Below, piece by piece: positions 28,663-37,532 of a stretch of DNA of 64,000 bases (position 1 is the first letter of the stretch; every line of letters starts with the position of its first letter). The notes below the pieces were generated by a model. The model had not been told where the DNA came from. It saw only the letters and a list, made by a program, of their open reading frames with translations, and did no database searches. The stretch lies in assembly GCF_014334015.1 (NCBI RefSeq), contig NZ_CP060488.1, positions 5,848,501 to 5,912,500 on the forward strand, written 5' to 3'. The DNA is from Bacteroides sp. M10. Lineage in GTDB: Bacteria > Bacteroidota > Bacteroidia > Bacteroidales > Bacteroidaceae. The position numbers were made by a program, and so were the translations under genes.

Positions 28663-30174
28663 TTAATAATTATTAGCAGTCATCTGCAATTTACCGTAAT
28701 ACTTCCAGAGCGATTCGCCTACTACCGGAAGCGTAGTGGCACGGGAAGCCGCTTCTTTCTCCCTCTCGTAGTGTCTCACTGCGGCAGCAATGACAGCCAC
28801 TGTCGGATCGGTATTCTGACGACGTTTCAGGTCTTCCTTATCAAAACGCGTATCGATAAATGTCGTATCGTATTCACCTTTCAGGAAAGCCGCATTCTTC
28901 AATACACGTTGATGGAAAGGAATCGTCGTTTTGATTCCCAGAATCTTATACTCGCGCAGAGCACGTGCCATATTAGAAATGGCCGAAGCACGGGTACGTC
29001 CCCAACAACAAAGCTTTGCAATCATCGGGTCATAATGCAAAGAGACTTCAAATCCCGCATAAGCGGCACTGTCAAGACGCAGGTTACGTCCCTCGGGAGC
29101 TTCACGAACAGTAATCACACCGGGAGAAGGCATGAAGTTATTCTCCGGATCTTCGGCGTAAATACGACATTCGATCGCTGCTCCGCTAAACTCAATATCA
29201 TCCTGTTTATAAGGCAACGGATTTCCGGCAGCAACAGTTATCATATCCCGTACCAGATCAACGCCTGTGCATTCCTCCGTCACAGGATGCTCCACCTGCA
29301 AACGGGTATTCATCTCAAGAAAGTAGAAATTCTGGTCTTTATCCATCATAAACTCCAATGTCCCGGCACTGTAATAACCTATTTTCTTACAGGCTTCCAC
29401 AGCTACCTTCAACATCTTCTTTCTCGTCTCCTCTTTCACAAAAGGAGAAGGACTTTCTTCTATCACCTTTTGGTTACGACGCTGAATGGAACATTCACGT
29501 TCATACAGATGAACGACATTCCCATACTTGTCTCCCATGATCTGAACTTCGATATGATGCGGATTCTCAATATATTTTTCAATATAAACCGCATCATTGC
29601 CAAAGGACGTCCCTGCTTCAGATTGCGACAAACGGAGAGCTGTTTCCACCTCTTCTTCCGTACGTACCAGACGCATACCTTTTCCTCCACCTCCCGCAAG
29701 TGCTTTCAGCATAATGGGATAGCCAACTTCATTAGCGACCTTCTTCACTTCATCAATGCCCTGTACGGGTGTTTCGGTTCCGGGCACAATGGGTAATCCT
29801 GCTTCCCGCATAATCTTACGGGCCTCCGTCTTGATTCCCATTTTGGAAATAATATCCGCACTAGGTCCGATAAAAATCACTCCTTCTTCTTCGCAACGGC
29901 GGGCAAAATCCGCATTCTCCGACAGGAAACCATATCCCGGATGAATAGCGGCTCCGGTCTTTTTGGCAATGGACAATATCAATTCCGGCTTCAGGTAAGA
30001 GGTATCTTCCGGCGAATTGGAAATGCAATAGGCTTCTTCCGCATAACGAACGTGCAAAGCCCCGCGATCTACATGGGTATAAACAGCCACTGTCGAGATA
30101 TTCATCACCCGACAAGTCCGGAAGATGCGCATCGCTATCTCACCCCGATTGGCTACTAATATTTTCTTTATCAT
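28663..30174 (-). CDS. Biotin carboxylase subunit of an acyl-CoA carboxylase
   Basis: A 503-aa AccC-type ATP-grasp enzyme: KKILVANRGEIAMRIFRTCR, IHPGYGFLSENADFA, the ATP-binding KALAGGGGKGMRLV, HIEVQIMGDKYGNVVHLYERECSIQRRNQKVIEE and EMNTRLQVEHPVTE. It carboxylates biotin on the carrier protein with bicarbonate and ATP. The C-terminal 50 residues extend beyond E. coli AccC (about 449 aa), as usual in propionyl-CoA carboxylase subunits. It lies 41 bp after the carboxyltransferase gene. Confidence 0.95.
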   Translation of the reverse strand: MIKKILVANRGEIAMRIFRTCRVMNISTVAVYTHVDRGALHVRYAEEAYCISNSPEDTSYLKPELILSIAKKTGAAIHPGYGFLSENADFARRCEEEGVIFIGPSADIISKMGIKTEARKIMREAGLPIVPGTETPVQGIDEVKKVANEVGYPIMLKALAGGGGKGMRLVRTEEEVETALRLSQSEAGTSFGNDAVYIEKYIENPHHIEVQIMGDKYGNVVHLYERECSIQRRNQKVIEESPSPFVKEETRKKMLKVAVEACKKIGYYSAGTLEFMMDKDQNFYFLEMNTRLQVEHPVTEECTGVDLVRDMITVAAGNPLPYKQDDIEFSGAAIECRIYAEDPENNFMPSPGVITVREAPEGRNLRLDSAAYAGFEVSLHYDPMIAKLCCWGRTRASAISNMARALREYKILGIKTTIPFHQRVLKNAAFLKGEYDTTFIDTRFDKEDLKRRQNTDPTVAVIAAAVRHYEREKEAASRATTLPVVGESLWKYYGKLQMTANNY

Positions 30175-30215
30175 AATCTTTGATTCTTTTTAATAAACAC
30201 TCACCTATCATCTAC

Positions 30216-31760
30216 CTAAAGCGGAATATTCGAATGTTTCCTGGGAGAATTCGATTGCCGTTTGTTGGCAAGCATCTCGAAACTTCGAATCAACCGCAAA
30301 CGGGTTACCGCCGGATCGATCACTTCATCCACATATCCCAGTTCCGCCGCCCGGTAAGGATTGGCAAACTTTCCGCGATAATCATCCTGAAGTTCTTTCC
30401 GTTTCTCTTCGGGTTTCTCGGCTTTATCTATTTCCTTACGGAAAAGGATATTAACAGCTCCATCCGGTCCCATCACCGCGATTTCAGCAGTAGGGAAAGC
30501 AAGATTTACATCTCCACGGATATGCTTGGAACTCATCACATCGTAAGCACCACCGTATGCTTTGCGGGTGATAACCGTCACTTTCGGCACCGTAGCCTCG
30601 CAATAAGCATAAAGTAGCTTTGCCCCGTTACGGATAATTCCACCATATTCCTGGTCGACTCCCGGAAGGAATCCCGGCACATCTACCAGTGTCAGTAAAG
30701 GAATATTAAAAGCATCACAGAAGCGGACAAAACGGGCGGCTTTGATAGACGCATTGATATCCAGTGTGCCAGCAAGCACCAATGGCTGATTAGCCACCAC
30801 TCCCACTGTTTTTCCATTCAGGCGGATATATCCCGTCACAATATTCGCAGCATATTCTGCCTGAAGCTCGAAGAAACTATTATCATCAGCCACCGCTTCT
30901 ATCATCTCTTTTATATTATACGGCTGATTTGGATTGGACGGAATCAAATCTGCCAGTTCCGGAGTCAGGCGAGTCGGCGAATCGCTGGTCGCTACAAACG
31001 GAGGCTCTTCCATATTATTCCCCGGCAGATAGGAGATCAATTCACGAATATAATTGATGCACTCAATATCGTTCTCCGCAGAAAGATGGGCTACACCGGA
31101 CTTTGTCATGTGCACGCCTACTCCACCGAGTTCTTCTTTTGTCACTTCTTCCTGTGTCACGCTTCTCACCACATCCGGTCCTGTAATAAACATATAGCCG
31201 GAGTTTTTCACCATCAGAATAAAATCGGTCAATGCAGGAGAATAAACGGCACCACCGGCACAAGGTCCCATGATCGCGCTAATCTGTGGAATCACTCCGG
31301 ATGCCATAGAATTGCGCAGGAATATCTCGGCATATCCGGCCAAAGAACGTACTCCTTCCTGAATTCGTGCGCCTCCCGAGTCATTCAATCCGATGATAGG
31401 CGCTCCCATCTGCATAGCCATGTCCATCACCTTGCAAATCTTCTTTGCATGCGTTTCCGAAAGAGCTCCTCCAAACACGGTGAAATCCTGTGCGAATACA
31501 TAAACCAGGCGCTTGCCAATCATACCATATCCCGTCACAACGCCGTCTCCGGCAAATTTCTGCTTTTCCATACCGAAATCGGTACACCGATGAGTTACCA
31601 ACTTATCCAGTTCGATAAACGAACCTTTCTCCAATAATAAATCGATGCGTTCACGGGCGGTCAGCTTGCCCACAGAATGTTGTTTTTCAATGCGAGCGTC
31701 TCCGCCGCCTTTTTCTGCTTTCCTGTTCAGTTCTTCCAGGTTGCTAATAAGCTCTTTCAT
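30216..31760 (-). CDS. Acyl-CoA carboxylase carboxyltransferase subunit (propionyl-CoA carboxylase beta / methylmalonyl-CoA decarboxylase alpha type)
   Basis: A 514-aa carboxyltransferase with duplicated crotonase fold: [38 protein letters not shown] with the GGAR oxyanion motif ([11 protein letters not shown]), [18 protein letters not shown], and the C-terminal half [47 protein letters not shown]. It moves the carboxyl group between biotin and propionyl-CoA; in Bacteroides this serves the succinate-propionate route. Motifs do not separate a forward carboxylase from a decarboxylase role, but an ATP-using biotin carboxylase in the same operon favours the carboxylase. First gene of the operon, promoter at 31837-31844. 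Confidence 0.93.
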   Translation of the reverse strand: MKELISNLEELNRKAEKGGGDARIEKQHSVGKLTARERIDLLLEKGSFIELDKLVTHRCTDFGMEKQKFAGDGVVTGYGMIGKRLVYVFAQDFTVFGGALSETHAKKICKVMDMAMQMGAPIIGLNDSGGARIQEGVRSLAGYAEIFLRNSMASGVIPQISAIMGPCAGGAVYSPALTDFILMVKNSGYMFITGPDVVRSVTQEEVTKEELGGVGVHMTKSGVAHLSAENDIECINYIRELISYLPGNNMEEPPFVATSDSPTRLTPELADLIPSNPNQPYNIKEMIEAVADDNSFFELQAEYAANIVTGYIRLNGKTVGVVANQPLVLAGTLDINASIKAARFVRFCDAFNIPLLTLVDVPGFLPGVDQEYGGIIRNGAKLLYAYCEATVPKVTVITRKAYGGAYDVMSSKHIRGDVNLAFPTAEIAVMGPDGAVNILFRKEIDKAEKPEEKRKELQDDYRGKFANPYRAAELGYVDEVIDPAVTRLRLIRSFEMLANKRQSNSPRKHSNIPL

Positions 31761-31836
31761 AGGCTGTAATTATTAAAGTTGTATGTGTGTGTAAAAATAA
31801 ACAGTAATAAATGAAATCATTGTCATATTGATTACA

Positions 31837-31844
31837 CAAAGGTA
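31837..31844 (-). promoter_or_regulatory. -7 promoter element (TACCTTTG) of the carboxylase operon
   Basis: An exact TAnnTTTG match on the minus strand, 76 bp before the carboxyltransferase ATG. Confidence 0.6.
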
Positions 31845-32010
31845 CTTTTATATAATGAACGCATCATGCGTGGAAATTGTTAGCATTTATGCCTTAAAAC
31901 ATCTTTATCCATTTATTTAGGAAGCTTTTTTTTTGCAGGTTGCGACAACAAACTTCCATGCTTTTCTGTTTATCGCTTATCATTTTTAATAAAACCTATA
32001 CCCTAACAAA

Positions 32011-32598
32011 ATGAGAACAATTAAAATCTTATTAGCAGCCGGTTTCCTGCTCGTGTTCGGTACAAGTATTCATGCACAGGTACAACGGAATGAAACCTAT
32101 CTACCCAAATTTGCCATCAAGACCAATGCTCTCTATTGGGCCACTTCTACGCCCAACTTAGGAATCGAAGTGGGACTGGCAAAGAAACTGACTCTCGACA
32201 TATCCGGTAACTACAATCCGTGGAAGTTTGGTGACGACCGTCAAATCAAACATTGGCTCGTTCAGCCGGAATTACGCTATTGGCTCTGCGAACGTTTCAA
32301 CGGAAGTTTCTTCGGTTTACACGGACATTACGGAGAAATGAATGTCAGCAATCTGAATATATTCGGAATGGGACATGACCGTTACGACGGCAATCTGTAC
32401 GGAGCCGGTATTTCCTACGGATACCAATGGATCATAAGCAAACGATGGAGTATGGAAGCTACCATCGGAGTGGGATACGCCCGTCTGGAATATGATAAGT
32501 ATGCCCGTGGTGACGGAGGTGAAAAGCTGGGACATAACACCCGTAATTATTTCGGCCCGACCAAAGTCGGTCTTAGCTTCATTTATGTCATCAAATAA
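32011..32598 (+). CDS. DUF3575 family outer membrane protein
   Basis: A 195-aa exported protein (signal peptide MRTIKILLAAGFLLVFGTSIHAQ) with a compact beta-barrel-like body: KFAIKTNALYWATSTPNLGIEVGLAKKLTLDISGNYNPW is the DUF3575 signature, and GAGISYGYQWIISKRWSMEATIGVGYAR and FGPTKVGLSFIYVIK are strand-turn-strand segments ending in a terminal strand. In Bacteroidales this family is usually found with DUF3868/OmpA-like proteins in fimbrial loci. Here it precedes such a partner by 21 bp, but no fimbrillin follows. Confidence 0.88.
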   Translation: MRTIKILLAAGFLLVFGTSIHAQVQRNETYLPKFAIKTNALYWATSTPNLGIEVGLAKKLTLDISGNYNPWKFGDDRQIKHWLVQPELRYWLCERFNGSFFGLHGHYGEMNVSNLNIFGMGHDRYDGNLYGAGISYGYQWIISKRWSMEATIGVGYARLEYDKYARGDGGEKLGHNTRNYFGPTKVGLSFIYVIK

Positions 32599-32619
32599 TC
32601 GAAATTTCTAAAACTTACA

Positions 32620-34074
32620 ATGATGAAAAGAAAACTTATTTATCTATTTATAGCTCTTGCAGCCACTATCCTGCCGGCTCATGCACAAAAATTCCTGAAC
32701 GATGCGCTCACTCTCTCGAACGTATCTTTATGGCAACAAGGTAACTCTCTTTATGTCGGCATGACTTTCGACATGAAGAATCTGACAATAGGTTCCGCCC
32801 GAAGTTTAAGCCTTATTCCCCTGCTAACGGACGGACAGCATAATGCACCCTTGCAAGAAATCATCGTCAATGGTAAAAGACGCGAAAAAGCATATATCCG
32901 CGGTCTGGCAATCACTAAGCAAGAACCTACCGCCATTATCGTTCCGTATAATAAAAGGGAAACTTTTAATTATACGCAGGTGATTCCTTACAAACCCTGG
33001 ATGGCTAATGCCAGTTTGCAACTTGTAGAGAATCTATGCGGATGCGGCAATTATCAGGAAATGAATGCACAGGAACTGATTACCAATGATGTATCTACTG
33101 AAGCCAAACGTTTAAGTGCCATGTCTCCTATCATTGCCTATATTCAGCCAACCGTAGAAGTGGTCAAAAACCGTAGCGAACAATATGAAGCTCATCTGGA
33201 TTTTCCGGTCAACAAATCGGTGATCCTTACCGACTTCATGAACAATCATGCTGAATTGGTGAATATCCATGCCATGTTTGACAAAATACAGAATGACCGG
33301 AACCTGACTGTGAAAGGTATCAGTATCGAAGGTTTCGCCTCGCCGGAAGGACCTCTTGCCTTCAATGAACAGCTTTCCAAAAAACGTGCGGAAGCTTTGA
33401 AGGATTATCTGGTTAAGAACGAAAAAGTGTCTTCCAAACTATATAAAGTGACTTTCGGCGGAGAAAACTGGGATGGATTGGTAAAAGCACTCCAATCTTC
33501 TTCGATGAAGGAGAAGGAAACATTCCTGAACATCATCAAAAATACAACTGACGATGCCAAACGTAAACAGGAAATCATGCGTGTAGGCGGCGGAGCTCCT
33601 TACCGTAGTATGCTGAAAGAGATTTATCCGGGATTGCGTAAAGTGAACTGCAAGATTGACTATACCGTTGTCAATTTCGATGTTGAACAAGGCCGTATCA
33701 TTATCCGGGAAAATCCGAAATATCTTAGTCTGAACGAAATGTATCAGGTGGCCAACAGTTATCCGAAAGGCAGCAAGGATTTTGTTAATGTATTTGATAT
33801 TGCTGTACGCATGTATCCTACTGACGCCGTAGCTAACCTGAACGCAGGAGCCGTCGCATTATCACAAAAGGATTTGAATGCAGCAGTGAAGTTTATGGAG
33901 AAAGCCGATCACAATACCGCCGAATTCATAAACAATACCGGAGTCTACAATTTCCTTAACGGAGACATTAACCGTGCCATGGCCACATTCGAGCAAGCAG
34001 CAAAGCTAGGTAACGAAGCTGCCCTTGCCAACTTAAAACAATTACAACAAATTTTAAGTGTGAAGATGAAATAA
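32620..34074 (+). CDS. DUF3868/OmpA-like envelope protein with C-terminal TPR repeats
   Basis: A 484-aa exported protein: signal peptide to about residue 22 (LPAHAQ), an N-terminal DUF3868-type beta domain (SLWQQGNSLYVGMTFDMKNL...), an OmpA-like peptidoglycan-binding segment in the middle (ISIEGFASPEGPLAFNEQLSKKRAEALKDYLVKN, with the SPEG..N..LS..RA pattern), and C-terminal tetratricopeptide helices (AVANLNAGAVALSQKDLNAAVKFMEKA; NTGVYNFLNGDINRAMATFEQAAKLGNEAA). It probably links an outer membrane assembly to the cell wall. It follows the DUF3575 gene and ends at a strong hairpin. Confidence 0.85.
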   Translation: MMKRKLIYLFIALAATILPAHAQKFLNDALTLSNVSLWQQGNSLYVGMTFDMKNLTIGSARSLSLIPLLTDGQHNAPLQEIIVNGKRREKAYIRGLAITKQEPTAIIVPYNKRETFNYTQVIPYKPWMANASLQLVENLCGCGNYQEMNAQELITNDVSTEAKRLSAMSPIIAYIQPTVEVVKNRSEQYEAHLDFPVNKSVILTDFMNNHAELVNIHAMFDKIQNDRNLTVKGISIEGFASPEGPLAFNEQLSKKRAEALKDYLVKNEKVSSKLYKVTFGGENWDGLVKALQSSSMKEKETFLNIIKNTTDDAKRKQEIMRVGGGAPYRSMLKEIYPGLRKVNCKIDYTVVNFDVEQGRIIIRENPKYLSLNEMYQVANSYPKGSKDFVNVFDIAVRMYPTDAVANLNAGAVALSQKDLNAAVKFMEKADHNTAEFINNTGVYNFLNGDINRAMATFEQAAKLGNEAALANLKQLQQILSVKMK

Positions 34075-34102
34075 ACAGAAAAATCTATTTATTCAACCGA
34101 CC

Positions 34103-34151
34103 AAAGTGGGGCATTCGTTTGTTATATCAATAATAAACGACGTTCCACTTT
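34103..34151 (+). terminator. Terminator after the DUF3868/OmpA-like gene
   Basis: AAAGTGG ... CCACTTT outer arms and CGTTT.TTAT / ATAA.AAACG inner arms, ending in TTTTT, located 28 nt after the stop and 15 bp before the lactate permease gene. Confidence 0.75.
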
Positions 34152-34166
34152 TTAAATCTGATAATT

Positions 34167-35666
34167 ATGACCTTGATCCTTGCTGTTATTCCGGTGTTAC
34201 TGTTGATTATACTGATGGCATTTTTTAAAATGTCAGGTGATAAAAGTAGTATCATTTCTCTGATTGTGACGATGCTGATTGCTCTTTTCGGCTTCGCTTT
34301 CTCGGTAGACAATCTGTTTTACTCCTTTTTATATGGAGCATTAAAAGCTGTCTCTCCTATCTTAATCATTATTTTGATGGCTATTTTCAGTTATAATGTA
34401 TTGCTGAAAACTGAAAAGATGGAGATTATTAAACAGCAATTCGCTTCTATTTCTACCGATAAAAGTATTCAGGTGTTATTACTGACTTGGGGATTCGGAG
34501 GTCTATTGGAAGCTATGGCCGGCTTCGGAACAGCAGTAGCTATTCCGGCGGCAATTCTTATCAGTCTGGGATTCAAGCCTATCTTTTCGGCAACGGTGAG
34601 TCTGATTGCCAATAGTGTAGCTACTGCTTTCGGAGCAATCGGAACTCCGGTATTAGTATTGGCCAAAGAAACGAATTTGGATGTATTACATCTTAGTACG
34701 AATGTCGTATTGCAATTATCCGTTTTAATGTTCCTGATTCCGCTGGTTCTACTTTTCCTTACTGACTCCAAACTTAAATCGCTCCCGAAAAATATATTCC
34801 TGGCTTTATTGGTAGGCGGAGTCTCTTTAGCCAGTCAATATGTGGCAGCAAAATATATGGGTGCTGAATCTCCGGCCATAATCGGCAGTATTCTTTCTAT
34901 TATCGTAATCGTTGTTTATGGAAAACTTACTGCATCCAAAGAAGAGAAAGCACGAAAAAGTCATCTGAAAACGAAAGATATATTAAATGCATGGAGCATT
35001 TATTTACTGATTCTGTTTCTGATTATCCTGACCAGTCCGCTCTTTCCGGGATTGCGTCATACTTTAGAGAACAATTGGATTACGAGAATCAGTCTGCCTA
35101 TCAATGCGTCCACCGTCAATTATACTATTTCCTGGCTGACTCACGCCGGAGTATTGCTTTTCATCGGTACTTTTATCGGTGGATTGATTCAGGGGGCTAA
35201 AGTAAAAGATCTGTTCATCGTTCTTTGGAATACCGTGAAGCAGTTGAAGAAAACATTCATTACGGTTATCTGCCTCGTGGGGTTATCTACTATTATGGAT
35301 AGTTCCGGAATGATCGCTGTGATTGCCACAGCACTGGCTACGGCTACCGGAAGTTTGTATCCGTTATTTGCTCCGGTTATCGGTTGTCTGGGAACATTTA
35401 TCACCGGAAGCGATACATCTTCCAACATCCTTTTCGGAAAGTTGCAAGCAAGTGTGGCAGGACAGATTCATGTTAGTCCGGATTGGCTGTCTGCGGCAAA
35501 TACAGTAGGTGCCACAGGTGGTAAGATTATCTCCCCGCAAAGTATTGCTATTGCTACTTCTGCCGGAAACCAACAGGGAAAAGAAGGTGAAATACTGAAA
35601 GCGGCTATTCCGTATGCATTAGTATATGTAGCGATTACCGGAATTATTGTTTATATTTTCAGTTAA
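34167..35666 (+). CDS. L-lactate permease family transporter
   Basis: A 499-aa integral membrane protein with about 12-13 helices and the LctP family signature: WGFGGLLEAMAGFGTAVAIPAAILISLGFKP, SLIANSVATAFGAIGTPVLVLA, and the second half DSSGMIAVIATALA plus FITGSDTSSNILFG and TVGATGGKIISPQSIAIA. It probably imports or exchanges L-lactate or a related hydroxy acid. It stands alone between a terminator and a gene-poor stretch; no lactate dehydrogenase genes are adjacent. Confidence 0.93.
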   Translation: MTLILAVIPVLLLIILMAFFKMSGDKSSIISLIVTMLIALFGFAFSVDNLFYSFLYGALKAVSPILIIILMAIFSYNVLLKTEKMEIIKQQFASISTDKSIQVLLLTWGFGGLLEAMAGFGTAVAIPAAILISLGFKPIFSATVSLIANSVATAFGAIGTPVLVLAKETNLDVLHLSTNVVLQLSVLMFLIPLVLLFLTDSKLKSLPKNIFLALLVGGVSLASQYVAAKYMGAESPAIIGSILSIIVIVVYGKLTASKEEKARKSHLKTKDILNAWSIYLLILFLIILTSPLFPGLRHTLENNWITRISLPINASTVNYTISWLTHAGVLLFIGTFIGGLIQGAKVKDLFIVLWNTVKQLKKTFITVICLVGLSTIMDSSGMIAVIATALATATGSLYPLFAPVIGCLGTFITGSDTSSNILFGKLQASVAGQIHVSPDWLSAANTVGATGGKIISPQSIAIATSAGNQQGKEGEILKAAIPYALVYVAITGIIVYIFS

Positions 35667-35806
35667 TTCCCCCAAAATAGAAGAAGATAATAGTACCGTT
35701 AACAAAGTGCGATAATGCTTGACAATATTTCCGCTTAGCCATTAGATGGCAAAGCATTCAGCTCATTTTCGTACTGATTTGAACACCAATAAAAACTATA
35801 ACTCTC

Positions 35807-35862
35807 TGCCACATTTTTGTCATTTATTCAAGTATTATACGGGGGAAAACAAAAATGTGGCA
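35807..35862. repeat. 14-bp inverted repeat, extragenic
   Basis: TGCCACATTTTTGT (35807-35820) and ACAAAAATGTGGCA (35849-35862) are perfect inverted copies with a 28-nt loop. This may be one copy of a dispersed extragenic palindrome family or a terminator for the permease gene 140 bp upstream. Confidence 0.75.
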
Positions 35863-36117
35863 GTGCTTATAATCAATGACTTGGTTCTAAAAAAGCGTAG
35901 AAATAAGAGAAGTTTACAGAAAACGTATATAGAGTTTCTGCTTTTTGGAGAAGATAAAATGCACTTTCTTTTTAATCATTTGAATTTTAGTGTATTGGAT
36001 GTATCGTTTTATTCTTTTCATCACACTTCGGCCTCAACGCATCTATTTCTTTGTTGTCGGTAAAGATATCTTTTAGATAATCACTGTTTGCTTGCAGTTG
36101 AGTAATTTACCGAATGG

Positions 36118-36180
36118 ACAAGTGCTACGTAGCTGTTACACAAGTGCAGATGAGTAGTTACTCAAGTGCAACAGATTAAC
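36118..36180. repeat. 22-bp tandem direct repeats (about 2.9 units)
   Basis: Units at 36118-36139, 36140-36161 and 36162-36180 share (A/T)CAAGTGC at the start, and the first two share GTTAC at the end. The units diverge in the middle, so this is an old minisatellite-like array or spaced binding sites. Confidence 0.7.
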
Positions 36181-36347
36181 TTATGCGGATGAATTAGCTA
36201 AAAGATAAGGAGAAATTAGTAATAGATGCAATAGAACTTATTATATCTTCTGCATAATATAACTAAAACATCTAGTCGTTCATGATAAGTTGTAAAGGTG
36301 GAAAAGTATTAATACTCTATCGCTAGGATATTAATACATGAATTGTC

Positions 36348-36431
36348 GGGTATATATACCCAACACAATGGACATATATATCCAACACGCTGCGCATATA
36401 TCCCCTATATATTGGATATATATATCCAATA
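36348..36431. repeat. Cluster of AT-rich palindromes
   Basis: GGGTATATATACCC (36348-36361) and TATTGGATATATATATCCAATA-type symmetry (36410-36431, 22 bp perfect) bracket two related imperfect copies (GGACATATATATCC and GCGCATATATCCCC). Copies 1 and 2 are followed by CCAACAC or CAACAC. Confidence 0.75.
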
Positions 36432-36664
36432 ATCTATATGAAAGCCCCTACATGATGAAAGAGGTGAAGGATGCTCTCTTCTATATTTCATGCTTTGTAT
36501 CACTGTAGGCCATTGATTCATAGCTATTCAGCTAAAGGTGAAACCTATGAACCTTCTAAATGCTTCTTAATAGTTATATATTCGTTTTCAGAAGTTTAGT
36601 GTTGAGTTTATTGCTATAAGTTCTAAATTATACAGATTTTCTTTCTTCTTTTTGATTTATATTC

Positions 36665-36672
36665 TATCTTTG
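36665..36672 (+). promoter_or_regulatory. -7 promoter element (TATCTTTG) for the leader RNA and 160-aa gene
   Basis: Exact TAnnTTTG match followed by GC; the ORF begins 246 bp later, so the transcript has a long 5' region. Confidence 0.6.
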
Positions 36673-36678
36673 CAATGC

Positions 36679-36917
36679 TCTTTATCAAAATCCACAGCAG
36701 GGGAACCTGCTGTATCAATGTGGCAGGCTTTTTTATGCTTGTCCCATTCTTCTATATGGCGGTTTCGTACCCCCATGTAGGATGTTAATGCACCTACTGC
36801 CTGTTGTGGATGGTGAAGAGCAATGGGACAGGCGGAACCGCTTCTTTTATTTCCTTGAACTACCTTTCTGTTGCGCCCCATTGAACTTAATTTATTCACC
36901 ATTTAATTAAAATTCTT
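36679..36917 (+). ncRNA. Candidate structured leader RNA
   Basis: Between the promoter and the 160-aa gene the sequence can form: hairpin A, ACAGCAGG-GGAA-CCTGCTGT (36694-36713, GNRA loop); helix B, GCTTGTCCCATT (36737-36748) with AATGGGACAGGC (36822-36833), 12 bp; helix C, GTAGG.TG / CA.CCTAC (36777-36797); and helix D, GCGGTTTCG (36759-36767) with CGGAACCGC (36833-36841), which crosses helix B as a pseudoknot. CAATGGG (36821-36827) can alternatively pair with CCCATTG (36877-36883). This looks like a regulatory RNA; no known riboswitch class is recognised. All folding was done by eye. Confidence 0.55.
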
Positions 36918-37400
36918 ATGGAAAAGGTTTTAAACAATCAGCAAGTTCGCCCGGGGAGCGCGACACAATTCATGCATGCTATTTTCTCATCAGACGATGA
37001 AATGTTGACTTTTTATCTCACGCTCAATCGTTTTATAAATCCAAGTAGTTATCTGGTGGAACGCTCGGATGGAAGACGCCTAGAAGATCTGGCTAACGTA
37101 CTTCGTAATAATATGGCAGCTTTCGAGGCTGTCCACAATTATAAGAATATTAGTGTGAAAGATGTAGTCAGGGGATTTGGCATGCACATGATGAATACGC
37201 AAGTATCCAATGCCAAGCGTCTGCAAAGTGCAGATATAGTGGGTTCCTTCATAGATTGTATTGTGAATACTACGAAAAACACCTGGCAGTTTAAGCAGAT
37301 GTACTTGGTTAACTATATACATCTTGAGAATGTAAAATATTTGCAGAAACGACTTAATACAGAATCTGATGAAGAAAATAGCAGTAAAGCACTGATATAA
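36918..37400 (+). CDS. Hypothetical protein behind a structured leader
   Basis: A 160-aa soluble protein that I do not recognise. It has no signal peptide or membrane helix, is predicted mainly helical (LTFYLTLNRFINPSSYLV, RRLEDLANVLRNNMAAFEAVHNY, DIVGSFIDCIVNTTKNTWQFKQMYLVNYIHLENVKYLQKRL) and has no metal or nucleotide motif. The ATG lies after an AT-rich stretch without Shine-Dalgarno, as usual in Bacteroides. It is the only gene on its transcript, with a 240-nt structured leader before and a terminator 48 bp after. Coding quality looks real: no stop for 160 codons and normal amino acid use. Confidence 0.7.
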   Translation: MEKVLNNQQVRPGSATQFMHAIFSSDDEMLTFYLTLNRFINPSSYLVERSDGRRLEDLANVLRNNMAAFEAVHNYKNISVKDVVRGFGMHMMNTQVSNAKRLQSADIVGSFIDCIVNTTKNTWQFKQMYLVNYIHLENVKYLQKRLNTESDEENSSKALI

Positions 37401-37447
37401 ACCGATTCTTCTTGGTAGAAAATGTACCAAAAGTTCCTGAAATAAGC

Positions 37448-37486
37448 AATCACCTTTACTACAGCATTAGCGTAGTGAGGGTGATT
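37448..37486. terminator. Bidirectional terminator after the 160-aa gene
   Basis: AATCACCTTTACTAC / GTAGTGAGGGTGATT pair over 15 bp (with G-T pairs) around a 9-nt loop, between two convergent genes. Confidence 0.8.
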
Positions 37487-37532
37487 TCAACTTATTCTCT
37501 CTCACATCTTTCCTTGAAACTATTAAATATAA

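Larger units (their letters stand above)
35667..36660. other. Gene-poor region with repeats and palindromes
   Basis: About 1 kb without a convincing gene. It holds a small hairpin (GCCAT.TAG.ATGGC near 35737-35749), a 14-bp inverted repeat (35807-35862), 22-bp tandem repeats (36118-36180) and AT-rich palindromes (36348-36431). A 105-codon frame (35746-36063) spans the inverted repeat; its composition gives no reason to believe it is expressed. Confidence 0.6.

Noticed and set aside
35746..36063. 105-codon plus-strand ORF in the gene-poor region
   Set aside because: It spans a 14-bp perfect inverted repeat, has no recognised domain and an unusual F/H-rich composition, and lacks a promoter or ribosome site. 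Treated as chance.
36118..36180. CRISPR array
   Set aside because: Repeats are contiguous 22-bp units with variable centres and no unique spacers of fixed length, and there are no cas genes in the window.
36657..36902. 81-codon minus-strand ORF over the leader RNA
   Set aside because: It is antisense to the structured leader and shaped by its inverted repeats. From memory, similar hypothetical proteins are often annotated in Bacteroides, which fits a repeated RNA element rather than a gene.
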